DNA from: an uncultured Collinsella sp.
GTDB lineage: Bacteria; Actinomycetota; Coriobacteriia; Coriobacteriales; Coriobacteriaceae
NCBI GenBank assembly: GCA_900544065.1
Contig: UQTR01000005.1
Span: forward strand, 1 to 53,351
DNA length: 53,351 nt
Direction: 5' to 3'
This document shows positions 29,697 to 38,223 of this stretch, one piece after another. The translations under genes were made by a program, and so were the position numbers. The notes beneath the pieces were generated by a model that had not been told where the DNA came from, ran no database searches, and worked only from the letters and a program-made list of their open reading frames with translations. Position 1 is the first letter of the stretch, and every line of letters starts with the position of its first letter.

Positions 29697-31058
29697 CTAG
29701 AGAGATATGGGTGCGAACGAGAAATCGTTATTGGGGTCATCCTTTTCCATAAACTCATCGAGACAAAACGTCATGTAGATTGGAACGTACAGAACCTTGC
29801 CCTCTTTGCTGAGATTCTCGTGGCTCAGTACAACGGCCTCGGGAATTTTGTACTCGCCCACACTCATCAGACGATCGAGGGCCGCATGCGCTCGAACTTT
29901 CTTGCCCGATTTGACCTCGATTGGGACAACATGCCCGTGGGCGCCTTCGATCACAAAGTCAACTTCACCGACCTCACGCGTTTGGTAGTACCATGCATCC
30001 GCCCCGAGGGCAACAAGTTCCTGCGCGACCACGTTCTCATAGAGACCACCAAGGTTGGGAGTTTTCATATCAAGATAGACAGCGCGTGCAGTGCTACCGG
30101 GGTATCGCGATGCGAGCATGCCTGTATCAGACTCGTATAGTTTGAAGGCTGTCGTTTTCTCCGTCCTCTTGAGAGGACTCCGTGGCTCCGTCACCCTAGC
30201 GACCATCAATCCAACACCTGCGTTAACAAGCCACAGGAAATCCTGCTCATATTTTTTAAGGCGAGCTCCCTCACCCAGAGACGAAACAACAAAGCGATGA
30301 GACTCCGCCTCAAGCTGAACGGGAATTTGCTCAAAAATCGACCGAACGTTAAACGCTCGAGTCGATGCGTATTTTGAGATATCGCTTTTGTACTGATCGA
30401 CCAGCTGAGTTTGAAGCTCACGTGTGCTCACGAGCGAATAACCCGAATCAATATAATTCTGAACGACCTCCGGCATGCCGCCGCAAACGATATAAGCTCT
30501 ATAGTTCTTGAGCATCGCCTCATGAATATAGTTTTCGACAGGATGTTTCTCGACAAGGCAGCTGCGAATGCCTGCAAGCACATTCTCGCTAACGCTGTTT
30601 GCCCAACAAAACTCTTCAAAATCCATCGGGCGCATAACAATGTGCTCTACATACCCCACCGGAAAAGAAGAGATCCCCTTAAACTCAGTCCCAAGCATAG
30701 ACCCCGAGAAGACATAGCTAAAGCGCCCATCCTCGACCAACGCCTTCATGAGTGTAACGATCTGTGGATACTCCTGAATCTCATCGACAAAGACAAGCGT
30801 ATCGCCCTCAACAAGCGGCGCATCCGCAAGAAGGGCTACGCGGTTGATAAAGTCAACGGAGTTCTTTGCGCCAACAAGTGCATTCTTTGCTTCGACATCG
30901 AGTAGTAAATTGACCTCAAAATACGAAGCGTAGTTGCTTTTTCCAAACGCGCGAATCGCATAGCTCTTGCCAATCTGACGCGCACCAGTAACGAGTAATG
31001 CCTTATTGGAGTTATTCTTCCAGCTCAAAAGCCTATCAGTGACCTTACGGCGTAGCAT
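29697..31058 (-). CDS. AAA-family ATPase with DUF4143 domain
   Basis: A 453-residue protein of the large, poorly understood AAA_14/DUF4143 group. Seen: Walker A GARQIGKSYA near 24-33, Walker B VFVDEIQEYP near 89, a winged-helix-like middle, and a C-terminal nuclease-like segment GEVDFVIEG followed by IEVKSGK, as in PD-(D/E)XK folds. The start at 31058 (MLRRKVTDR) follows GGGGG at four bases; upstream in-frame ATGs fall inside the direct repeats and are rejected. The gene and its upstream DNA are clearly more AT-rich than the neighbours, with non-preferred codons, which suggests horizontal acquisition. Homologues are often mobile or linked to toxin-like roles, but no function is assigned here. 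Confidence 0.88.
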   Translation of the reverse strand: MLRRKVTDRLLSWKNNSNKALLVTGARQIGKSYAIRAFGKSNYASYFEVNLLLDVEAKNALVGAKNSVDFINRVALLADAPLVEGDTLVFVDEIQEYPQIVTLMKALVEDGRFSYVFSGSMLGTEFKGISSFPVGYVEHIVMRPMDFEEFCWANSVSENVLAGIRSCLVEKHPVENYIHEAMLKNYRAYIVCGGMPEVVQNYIDSGYSLVSTRELQTQLVDQYKSDISKYASTRAFNVRSIFEQIPVQLEAESHRFVVSSLGEGARLKKYEQDFLWLVNAGVGLMVARVTEPRSPLKRTEKTTAFKLYESDTGMLASRYPGSTARAVYLDMKTPNLGGLYENVVAQELVALGADAWYYQTREVGEVDFVIEGAHGHVVPIEVKSGKKVRAHAALDRLMSVGEYKIPEAVVLSHENLSKEGKVLYVPIYMTFCLDEFMEKDDPNNDFSFAPISL

Positions 31059-31073
31059 TAAACCCCCAAATGA

Positions 31074-31157
31074 CAAAAATTGACAGATAGAATCGCCTAA
31101 AATCATACAAAAATTGGCAGATAATAATGTCGTAAATATACAAAAATTGGGAGATAG
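31074..31157. repeat. Three 17-bp direct repeats upstream of the AAA/DUF4143 gene
   Basis: CAAAAATTGACAGATAG (31074-31090), CAAAAATTGGCAGATAA (31108-31124) and CAAAAATTGGGAGATAG (31141-31157) are spaced 34 and 33 bases start to start. They end 16 bases before the start codon at 31058. Spacing of about three helical turns fits a protein bound on one face; autorepression is a reasonable inference. Confidence 0.8.
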
Positions 31158-31210
31158 CAAAGGTTCGAATAGGCCTCAAAGCCACTGAAACAGTGCTCTA
31201 CTTTGCGAAG

Positions 31211-31244
31211 GGGCTGGGGACGCTGTTGGGTGCGTCTCCAGCCC
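31211..31244. terminator. Hairpin between convergent-spaced genes
   Basis: Arms 31211-31223 and 31232-31244 pair with one wobble around an eight-base loop. The plus side is followed by CTCTGATTCTTACTTT. It lies just after the stop of the 31300-31824 gene on minus, so it probably ends that two-gene transcript. Confidence 0.55.
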
Positions 31245-31299
31245 TCTGATTCTTACTTTGGATCCCGATGGTGGGATGTTGTCGGTGCTGCTTGCTTGG

Positions 31300-31824
31300 T
31301 TACCTTGTCTCGCCGCTCTCTGTGCGTAGGCGGTAGCCGTGGACGAGGTCGCTAATAGCCGGCCAGGGAATCTGGCGGTCGACCCAAAATTGGAGCTGGA
31401 CCAGATAGCGCTCGGTGGCGCGGGTGAGGGCAGCGAACTGTTCGTGAGTCTCTACCTGGGCGTAGAGGTCGCGGCTGTGGGCGAGGATTGCCGTGGTGTC
31501 ATCCATTTTGCCGGTGACGTCGAAGGCGCCCGAGAACCAGTCGCACAGGCGCGCGGCGCTGTTGTTGATCGTTGCGAGGTCGGCGGTGCCGTCGTTGGCG
31601 TTTTCGTTGGCTTGGGCTCGCAGGAGGGAGAGGGCGTCGGCTGCGTTCATGCAGTAGCCGACGGTGAAGTTCCAGACGGCGAATTCGCGGCCGGTGTCGA
31701 GCTTGCGGCGGCACATGTAGTCGATATCGCGCGGTTCCTCGAGCATCATTTGATCGGCGAGGGCCTCAAGTGCAGTGGTGTACTCGGCAAGGTCGAGTGT
31801 GAGCAGGGTGTTGATATCCATCAT
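31300..31824 (-). CDS. Conserved-looking protein of unknown function
   Basis: A 174-residue soluble, largely helical acidic protein. I recognise no domain. Its ATG lies two bases after the stop of the DUF3830 gene, whose GGAGG serves as ribosome site, so the two are coupled. A second ATG three bases on is equally usable. Confidence 0.7.
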   Translation of the reverse strand: MMDINTLLTLDLAEYTTALEALADQMMLEEPRDIDYMCRRKLDTGREFAVWNFTVGYCMNAADALSLLRAQANENANDGTADLATINNSAARLCDWFSGAFDVTGKMDDTTAILAHSRDLYAQVETHEQFAALTRATERYLVQLQFWVDRQIPWPAISDLVHGYRLRTESGETR

Positions 31825-31826
31825 CT

Positions 31827-32243
31827 TTAGGCCTCCGCTTCGATCTCGACGATTTCGTTTTTGATGTACATACCCTGGTTATCCCAGACATTGCGGCAGG
31901 CGGCGGCAAAGCGCTTGCGGTCGGCTTCGCAGATGCGGGCGAACATGTTACAGGTGCCAAAGGGCTCGCACACGTCAAAGAAGATGCAAATTGACGACCA
32001 GCCGCCATACCAGCTCACGGCGCCCGCTGGCTCGTGAAAGACGGGGTTCTCGATGTGCTCGTAATTGGCGATGGGGCCCGATACGGGATAGGTTACCTCG
32101 GCATCGCAGATCTTAGCCGAAAAGATACGTGATTCGACCGGACAGGACGATTCGAACAGCTTGCATGTCTCGGGAGCCTTGTCCCAGAGCATGTCGGCGA
32201 GAAACGTCTCGCCATTCAGCGTGATCTTGAGCATTTTTGTCAT
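31827..32243 (-). CDS. DUF3830 cyclophilin-like protein
   Basis: A 138-residue protein matching the DUF3830 family, which has a cyclophilin-like barrel: KITLNGETFLADMLWDKAPETC, the ENPVFHEPAGAVSWYGG strand pair and FGTCNMFARI are the recognisable blocks. GAGGAGG lies eight bases before the ATG at 32243; the longer frame from 32330 is rejected. It forms an operon with the gene after it and is divergent from carbamate kinase. From memory, DUF3830 genes often accompany amide, hydantoin or purine degradation genes, which would fit the neighbour, but that is inference. Confidence 0.8.
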   Translation of the reverse strand: MTKMLKITLNGETFLADMLWDKAPETCKLFESSCPVESRIFSAKICDAEVTYPVSGPIANYEHIENPVFHEPAGAVSWYGGWSSICIFFDVCEPFGTCNMFARICEADRKRFAAACRNVWDNQGMYIKNEIVEIEAEA

Positions 32244-32845
32244 AGTAAGGACCTCCTCAATCCGTCGCTCAAGGGGCTCGCTGGCGGATAAGGAGAAGAC
32301 AGCAGCGGGGTCGCCGAACCCAAACTTCACGACAGGTCTCTGTCGCCCCAGCCCGCGCTGTTCTTCGCTAAAGTACCATGCCGCAATTGCGCGTGCAATA
32401 TCAGTTTTTGCTTTTCTGGAAGCGGCAATCGACGAGACGGCTCGCCGGCTGCCGGCCGACGCGCGGCATAGGCACTCGTCTATTCCTTAAGTTGGATGAA
32501 AAACGCCGTGTTATTGCAGGGCTGCATACTCGTCCAATAAGTGCATAGAATCTCGTATAGTGCGAGTAAGATATTACGCTGCCTGTTTTGTGTTTAGCAA
32601 AGATACAGTTTGCATAATCTGGTCTAATCCCTGCTCTATTAAAATAAAGTCGCACGTAAATGGCGTAAACATATCTGAGCTGGGGTTCTGTACGCTGAGC
32701 GGATAAAAACGACCGTTCACCGTTCAACTATTTTCAAAATGAATAAAATGAGCGATAAAGAGAATATAAACCTTAATAAACTCGCGTATTGCACGGGCGC
32801 GGGTTATTAATGGGTTGTAGGCCTTTTACAGAAAGGATTCCAGCA
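32244..32845. other. AT-rich divergent intergenic region
   Basis: Six hundred bases between the DUF3830 operon and carbamate kinase, far more AT-rich than the coding DNA. Short reading frames here lack ribosome sites and codon bias. It must hold both promoters; TAAAAT, TATAAA and CATAAT boxes occur, but none has a good -35 partner. A CTCG-N7-CGAG hairpin lies near 32553-32567. Confidence 0.5.
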
Positions 32846-33808
32846 ATGTCTAAGCCTCTTGGCAAGCCCGATCGTATCGTCGTCGCCCTTGGCGGCAACG
32901 CCCTCGGCAACAACCCCGTTGAGCAGATCGAGGCCGTGAGCAACACCGCTCACGCTCTTCTCGGCCTGATCGAGCAGGGCAACGAGATCATCATCACCCA
33001 CGGCAACGGCCCGCAGGTCGGCATGATCCAGAACGCCTTCGCCGCCGCCCACGACGCCATCGGCACCCCCGAGATGCCGCTGCCCGAGTGCGGCGCCATG
33101 TCCCAGGGCTACATTGGCTATCACCTGCAGCAGGGCATTGGCCGCGAGATGCACAAGCGCTATAAGCGTTGGCACGCCGCCACCGTCGTCACCCAGATCG
33201 AGTGCGACCCGGACGACCCCGCGTTCAAGAACCCGACCAAGCCGATCGGCCCCTTCTACACCGAGGAGCAGGCCAAGGAGTTCATGGCCGAGGATCCCTC
33301 CAAGGTCTTCATCGAGGATTCCGGTCGCGGCTGGCGTCGCGTCGTCGCTTCCCCCGATCCCAAGAAGATCGTCGAGGCTGACTCCATCCTCAACCTGCTC
33401 GATAACGAGTTCATCGTCATCGCCTGCGGTGGCGGCGGCATCCCCGTCGTCCGCGACTATGAGAACAAGGGCTGCTACAAGGGCGTTCCCGCCGTCATCG
33501 ACAAGGACCTGGGCGGCGAGCTGCTGGCCGAGGACTGCGACGCCGACGTTCTGTTCCTGCTGACCGCCGTTGAGCATGTCGCCATCAACTTTGGCAAGCC
33601 CAACCAGGAGGAGCTCGAGGACATCACCGCCGACGAGGCCGAGCGCCTGGCCGACGAGGGCCAGTTCGGCAAGGGCTCCATGGAGCCCAAGGTCCGCGCT
33701 GCCATCAAGTTCGCCCGTTCCCGCAAGGGCCGCACCTGCATCATCGGCGCCCTGGACAAGGCCGCCGAGACCATGGCCGGCCTCTCCGGTACCCGCATCC
33801 ACGAGTAG
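32846..33808 (+). CDS. arcC: Carbamate kinase
   Basis: A 320-residue amino-acid-kinase-fold enzyme interconverting carbamoyl phosphate plus ADP with carbamate plus ATP, giving ATP by substrate-level phosphorylation. Seen: VALGGNALG at the N-terminus, THGNGPQVGM, the SQGYIGYHLQQ block, ACGGGGIPVV and DKDLGGELLAEDCDADVL. Length fits ArcC. Start at 32846 with GAAAGGA upstream; the extension from 32789 is rejected. No arcA or argF is nearby, so the carbamoyl phosphate source is not the classical linked arginine deiminase operon. Strong C-ending codon bias implies high expression. Confidence 0.96.
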   Translation: MSKPLGKPDRIVVALGGNALGNNPVEQIEAVSNTAHALLGLIEQGNEIIITHGNGPQVGMIQNAFAAAHDAIGTPEMPLPECGAMSQGYIGYHLQQGIGREMHKRYKRWHAATVVTQIECDPDDPAFKNPTKPIGPFYTEEQAKEFMAEDPSKVFIEDSGRGWRRVVASPDPKKIVEADSILNLLDNEFIVIACGGGGIPVVRDYENKGCYKGVPAVIDKDLGGELLAEDCDADVLFLLTAVEHVAINFGKPNQEELEDITADEAERLADEGQFGKGSMEPKVRAAIKFARSRKGRTCIIGALDKAAETMAGLSGTRIHE

Positions 33809-33873
33809 CCTCTACTCCATTGCCTCTCTCGTGGGCGCCAGGCAAGGCGCCCACAAACTAGCCTCTCTTCATG

Positions 33874-33907
33874 AGCCCCGCGGCCCGCTCCGACCGCGGG
33901 GCTTTTG
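33874..33907 (+). terminator. arcC terminator
   Basis: Ten-base perfect stem (33874-33883 with 33894-33903), followed by TTTTGCTATT. Confidence 0.8.
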
Positions 33908-33934
33908 CTATTCACCTGGTCCCCGATGGGTGGG

Positions 33935-34016
33935 TAGTCATTGGGGACGTTCTTAAACGACTAGTCAAACAAGAACGTCCTCAATGACTACTAATTTAAA
34001 TCTGTCCCCAATGACT
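33935..34016. repeat. REP-like element with solitary array arm alongside
   Basis: TAGTCATTGGGGACGTTCTT (33935-33954) pairs with 33971-33990 with one mismatch; TCTGTCCCCAATGACT follows at about 34001-34016 as a third, inverted core. At 34018-34032 a single CGGAAAGCGCATCTC matches the arm of the phased array. The remaining bases to 34181 hold nothing else I can identify beyond a promoter zone for the PRD regulator. Confidence 0.7.
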
Positions 34017-34181
34017 GCGGAAAGCGCATCTCACACCGACGCATTGCTTTCGGGCCCTCTCTCCGTGCCCCCTATAAGTTCAGCTGGACTCCCCGCAACC
34101 TGTTCCGCGTTGGCGGAACGAGAGCGACGTGGAGTGTCATTCTTTACCGCGTTAGACTAGACGCAGGGAAAGGAGGAGGAC

Positions 34182-36077
34182 ATGGATGCTCGCGTCAAGC
34201 AGCTTGTAAATATGATCGAGGACGCTCAGCCTGTCGTTGTCGCGGTGCTTGCCAAGCGTCTCGAGGTAAGCGAGCGCGCCGTGAGAAACTATATCCATCG
34301 CGCAAACGACAATCTTGCGGGGGTTGCACGCATCGTTGGCAGCAAAGGGCAATATCGTATCGATGTTGCACATGCAGATGAGCTTGCTCGCTTGCTAGAC
34401 GGTGCGGCTCTGGCCCATCCGGGCATTCCTGATACGCGCGACGGCCGTGTGTCCTTCCTTCTTAACGACCTCCTCATGCGGTCCCAGTGGGTGACGATTG
34501 AGGAGTATGCGGATTTACTCTACGTTTCGGCGCGAACTCTGTCCAATGACATGCGTCTGGTAGAGCAGAAACTCGCCCAATTTGACTTAACGCTCGAAAA
34601 GCGCCCACGCTACGGAATCCGCGTTGCGGGCGGGGAGTCGCAACGGCGCCTGTGCCTGGCCTCGCTGGTGAGGCCCGTGTTGCCCGACACCGACGATGCA
34701 AAGCTCGCCGAGCGCCTGCGGGCCATCGCCGCATGTGTGGACGATGCCCTGACGGCCTCGCCCGTCACGGTGAGCTCGCTGGCATCCCGCAATCTCATCA
34801 TGCATCTTTACATTGCTCTTGGCCGCATCGAGCAGGGCTGCTATGTCCCAGCTGCAGAATCGGACGTTCAAAAACTGGAGGGAACGCGCGAATACGCCGC
34901 GGCTTTCCAGATTGCCGCAAACATCAAGGATGCCCTGGGCGTGAGCATGCCCCGAGAAGAGGTTGCCTTTATCGCAATCCATTTGCTCGGCAGGGGCACG
35001 GGCGTGCCCGAGAAGGGCTCTGCCGTTATCTCGGACGAGATGTGGGAGATTGCTTCCGAGATGGTACGTGCGGTCAACGATGAGTTTAGGTTTGACTTTA
35101 GCGGCGATCTTGAACTTCGCATGAACCTTGCTCGGCATATCGGCCCTCTGGGCTATCGCCTTGAATATCACATGCATATGGATAACCCCATGCTGCCCGA
35201 TATCAAGACGAGGTTTCCGTTGGCCTATTCGATGGCAGCTGGCACCTCGCAGGTACTCGAGCGCCATTTTGGCAGCCAGCCCTCTGATGAAGAGCTCGGC
35301 TACATCGCCATGGCATTTGCCCTGGCCCTCGAGCAGCAAGCCGACCAGCCGCGTCGCAAGCGCATCCTGATCGTGTGCGCCTCGGGAGCGGGAAGCGCCC
35401 GTATGCTCGAGCACCAGTACCGCAAGCAGTTTGGCATGTATATCGATTCGATTGAGACATGCGATGTCGCCCGCGTGGGAACGTTCGATTTTTCGCACAT
35501 CGACTACGTGTTCACAACGGTGCCGCTCAACGTCAAGTTGCCCGTGCCCGTCCGCGAGGCCGATTTCTTCTTGGAGACGAGCGATGTCAACGCTATCCGC
35601 AAGGTGCTGAGCGACGACACTGCGCAATCGGACTCCGTAAGCTCTTTCTTTAGCCGTGCCCTGTTCTTCAACCGCGTTGAGGCGTCGTCGAAGCAGGCCG
35701 TTCTCCGATATCTCTCCGAGCGCGCCGTCGAGAGCGGCCGTGTCGATGCCCAGTTTGCCCAAGAGGTCGCCGAGCGCGAGAGCGCGAGTGCCACCTCGTT
35801 TGGCAATGGGGTAGCCATGCCCCATGGGATGCATCCCTTGAGCGCCGAGGCCTTTGTTACCGTGGGCCTGCTCGAACACCCCATTCTTTGGGACGAATAC
35901 GGCCATGAGGTCGATATCGTCTTTATGGTGTCGTTTGCCCGGTCGGGCGGCGATGAGGCGCGGATCTTGAGCTCACTGCTCGCCGAGATCTTTATGGACC
36001 GCCAGGGGGTCGAGCGCCTACGCGAGCGCCGGTCCTGGCATGAGCTGATGGCGCTTGTGCAAGCGCATACGGCTTAA
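34182..36077 (+). CDS. PRD-containing PTS-dependent transcription regulator (BglG/MtlR class)
   Basis: The 631-residue modular regulator has N-terminal helix-turn-helix units (about 1-60 and 85-150), two PTS regulation domains (PRD1 with His in NLIMHLYIALG near 207 and IAIHLLGRG; PRD2 with HIGPLGYR and LEYHMHMDN), an EIIB-like domain starting RILIVCASGAGSAR near 400, and a C-terminal EIIA(mannitol/fructose)-type domain with phospho-acceptor His near 547 (AMPHGMHP). The HTH rather than an RNA-binding head suggests a DNA-binding activator of the MtlR/LicR type. AGGAGGAGGAC lies directly before the ATG. It precedes the cellobiose-type PTS and very likely controls it. Confidence 0.92.
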   Translation: MDARVKQLVNMIEDAQPVVVAVLAKRLEVSERAVRNYIHRANDNLAGVARIVGSKGQYRIDVAHADELARLLDGAALAHPGIPDTRDGRVSFLLNDLLMRSQWVTIEEYADLLYVSARTLSNDMRLVEQKLAQFDLTLEKRPRYGIRVAGGESQRRLCLASLVRPVLPDTDDAKLAERLRAIAACVDDALTASPVTVSSLASRNLIMHLYIALGRIEQGCYVPAAESDVQKLEGTREYAAAFQIAANIKDALGVSMPREEVAFIAIHLLGRGTGVPEKGSAVISDEMWEIASEMVRAVNDEFRFDFSGDLELRMNLARHIGPLGYRLEYHMHMDNPMLPDIKTRFPLAYSMAAGTSQVLERHFGSQPSDEELGYIAMAFALALEQQADQPRRKRILIVCASGAGSARMLEHQYRKQFGMYIDSIETCDVARVGTFDFSHIDYVFTTVPLNVKLPVPVREADFFLETSDVNAIRKVLSDDTAQSDSVSSFFSRALFFNRVEASSKQAVLRYLSERAVESGRVDAQFAQEVAERESASATSFGNGVAMPHGMHPLSAEAFVTVGLLEHPILWDEYGHEVDIVFMVSFARSGGDEARILSSLLAEIFMDRQGVERLRERRSWHELMALVQAHTA

Positions 36078-36196
36078 GACTTCTTTTGTCGATAACCCTG
36101 TCTGTCTACCTGCAATAAACCTCGAGGATTGCGGGCGGGAGATAGGCGTTTCGAATATTCAAGTACAAACCAAACATCACGGGAGAGGAGACCGTT

Positions 36197-36523
36197 ATGG
36201 ACGATCAGGGAACCGAGATGGTTTCGTTTCAGCTGGTCGCTGCAGCGGGAGAGGCACGCAGCCTTGCCTTCGAAGCCCTTGAAAAGGCAAAAGCGGGGGA
36301 TTTTGACGCCGCCGCCAAACTCATGAAGCAGTCAAAGGATGCGGGAATCAAGGCTCACCACATCCAAACGCAGCTGCTTTCGACTGAGGCAGCGGGCGAG
36401 CATCTGTCGGTGGATGTGTTGCTGGTCCATGCTCAGGACCACCTCATGTGCTCCATGCTTGCTCAGGAGCTCGTGCAGGAGCTGATCTGCCTGTATGAGT
36501 GCACTGCAACCAAGAACGCCTAG
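36197..36523 (+). CDS. PTS lactose/cellobiose-family EIIA component
   Basis: A 108-residue soluble phosphocarrier of the Lac/Chb EIIA family: helical bundle with AGEARSLAFEALEKAKAGDF, phospho-accepting His78 in LLVHAQDHLM, and AHHIQTQLL. It takes phosphate from HPr and passes it to the EIIB encoded next. GAGAGGAG precedes the ATG. Confidence 0.95.
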   Translation: MDDQGTEMVSFQLVAAAGEARSLAFEALEKAKAGDFDAAAKLMKQSKDAGIKAHHIQTQLLSTEAAGEHLSVDVLLVHAQDHLMCSMLAQELVQELICLYECTATKNA

Positions 36524-36569
36524 CGGCGTGCGGTGACTATCCAACCAATCAATGCGAAGGGAATCCCTT

Positions 36570-36863
36570 ATGAAGATCCTTCTTGTTTGCGCAGCTGGTC
36601 TGTCTACAAGCATTCTGATGAAGAAACTCGAGAAATATGCGGAGCAAAACGGCATCGAGCTCGATATCGATGCGGTGGGTATCGGCGAGTATCAGGAGAC
36701 GTGCGCCAATTATGACGTGCTGCTCTTGGGGCCGCAGGTGTCCTACCAGCTCAACACCGTCAAGCAGGGGAGCGGTAAGCCGACCGCGGTCATCCCCGCA
36801 CAGGACTACGGCATGGGCAACGCCGCCAACGTGCTGGCACTCGCCCAGTCGCTGTTGGGTTAG
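36570..36863 (+). CDS. PTS cellobiose-family EIIB component
   Basis: A 97-residue protein with the EIIB(Chb/Lic) P-loop; phospho-accepting Cys7 in LLVCAAGLSTS. The ATG at 36570 is chosen by GAAGGGAA; an earlier in-frame ATG at 36552 lacks a site. It lies nine bases before the EIIC gene. Confidence 0.94.
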   Translation: MKILLVCAAGLSTSILMKKLEKYAEQNGIELDIDAVGIGEYQETCANYDVLLLGPQVSYQLNTVKQGSGKPTAVIPAQDYGMGNAANVLALAQSLLG

Positions 36864-36872
36864 GAGGCGACC

Positions 36873-38222
36873 ATGGAGAAGTTCATGACCCTGCTTCAGG
36901 AAAAACTGACCCCTATCGCCAATTTCTGCGGCACCGAGCGCCACTTTGCCTCCATGCAAAAGGGCTTTATGAGCGCGATCAGCTTCATCTTGGTATCTGC
37001 CGTCTTTATGATCCTCGCCAACCCGCCGGTCACGGCCGACCTGGTGGCGCAGGGCGGGTTCTGGTCCGTCTTTGGCCCTTGGCTCGATTTTGCGACGGCC
37101 AATAAGCTCACGCTGCTCATCCCCTTCAATATGACGATGGGCATACTGTCGGTGATCGTGACGTTCGCAATCGCCTATAACCTGGCGGGCACCTACAAGA
37201 TGCCCAAGCTTAACGCCGGCATGACCTCGCTGGTGATGTTCCTGATCGCCGCGGCGCCGTCGTCCTACTACCAGCTTGCTGACGAGTCCGTGCTCCAGGC
37301 GGTCCCCTGCACCTATCTGGGTGCGCAGGGCCTGTTTACCGCCATCATCGTTGCCTTGGTCTCCGTCGAGGTCACGCGCTTCTGCCAGACCAAGGGCATC
37401 ACCATCAAGATGCCCGATGGCGTGCCGCCGTTTTTGTCCGAAACCTTTGGCGCCATCGTACCTATGCTCGCCAACATCCTCATCTTCTTTGGCGGCAACC
37501 TGCTGATCCAGATGATCGATCCCGCGCTGTCCATCCCCTCGGTTATCGAGAAGCTGCTCGCTGCCCCGCTTTCCGTCGCAGTTGACTCTGTGCCCGGCGC
37601 ACTGCTTATCTGCTTCATGACGCTGCTGTTTTGGTGCTTTGGCGTCCACGGCAACATGATCGTAATGCCCATCACCGCCCCGGTCTCGCTTGCCGCCTTT
37701 GCCGCCAACGCCTCGCTCTATGCTGCCGGGCAGCCGCTTGAGTTCCACCCGGTGCTCATGTCGTTGGCCATCAACCTCATCGGCGGCACGGGTAATACGT
37801 TCTCTTTTGTGGCGCTCTGCGCGTTTAGGGCAAAGTCGCAGCAGCTCAAGGCATTTGGCAGGGCATCGATCGTGCCGAGCTTCTTCCGTATCTCCGAGCC
37901 CGCGATCTTCGGCGCGCCCATCATCTTCAACCCGATCCTCATGATTCCGTTTGTGCTAGGCGGCATGATCTCGGCCCTGCTGTATTGGGGTGCGGTCTCA
38001 CTGGGTCTTGTCTCTAACTTCTACATCTTGGTGAGCGGCACGTTCCCCATCTTCGTTCAGGGCTTTGTCCAGTGCCTCGACCCGCGCATCTGGGTGTTTA
38101 CGATCGTTTTGATCGTGGTCATGGCTGTGGTCTGGTACCCGTTCTTTAAGGTGTACGATAACCAGCTCCTGGCTCAGGAGCAGGAGAACGCCGCGGCAGC
38201 TTCTGCCGAGGATGCTGAGTAG
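36873..38222 (+). CDS. PTS cellobiose/lichenan-family EIIC permease
   Basis: A 449-residue integral membrane sugar channel of the Lac-Chb EIIC family with about ten helices. Recognisable blocks are the amphipathic N-terminus (RHFASMQKGFMSAISFIL), the FWCFGVHGNMI region and RISEPAIFGAPIIFNPI with the conserved Glu. It imports and phosphorylates a beta-linked disaccharide together with EIIA/EIIB. AGGAGG precedes the ATG; one base separates its stop from the glucosidase start. Confidence 0.95.
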   Translation: MEKFMTLLQEKLTPIANFCGTERHFASMQKGFMSAISFILVSAVFMILANPPVTADLVAQGGFWSVFGPWLDFATANKLTLLIPFNMTMGILSVIVTFAIAYNLAGTYKMPKLNAGMTSLVMFLIAAAPSSYYQLADESVLQAVPCTYLGAQGLFTAIIVALVSVEVTRFCQTKGITIKMPDGVPPFLSETFGAIVPMLANILIFFGGNLLIQMIDPALSIPSVIEKLLAAPLSVAVDSVPGALLICFMTLLFWCFGVHGNMIVMPITAPVSLAAFAANASLYAAGQPLEFHPVLMSLAINLIGGTGNTFSFVALCAFRAKSQQLKAFGRASIVPSFFRISEPAIFGAPIIFNPILMIPFVLGGMISALLYWGAVSLGLVSNFYILVSGTFPIFVQGFVQCLDPRIWVFTIVLIVVMAVVWYPFFKVYDNQLLAQEQENAAAASAEDAE

Positions 38223-38223
38223 C

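Noticed and set aside
32401..32727. 108-residue minus-strand frame in the AT-rich spacer
   Set aside because: No ribosome site, unusual composition and no recognisable motif; it sits where promoters are expected.
32807..33802. Minus-strand frame opposite carbamate kinase
   Set aside because: Same third-position artefact; the plus strand encodes a complete, recognisable enzyme.
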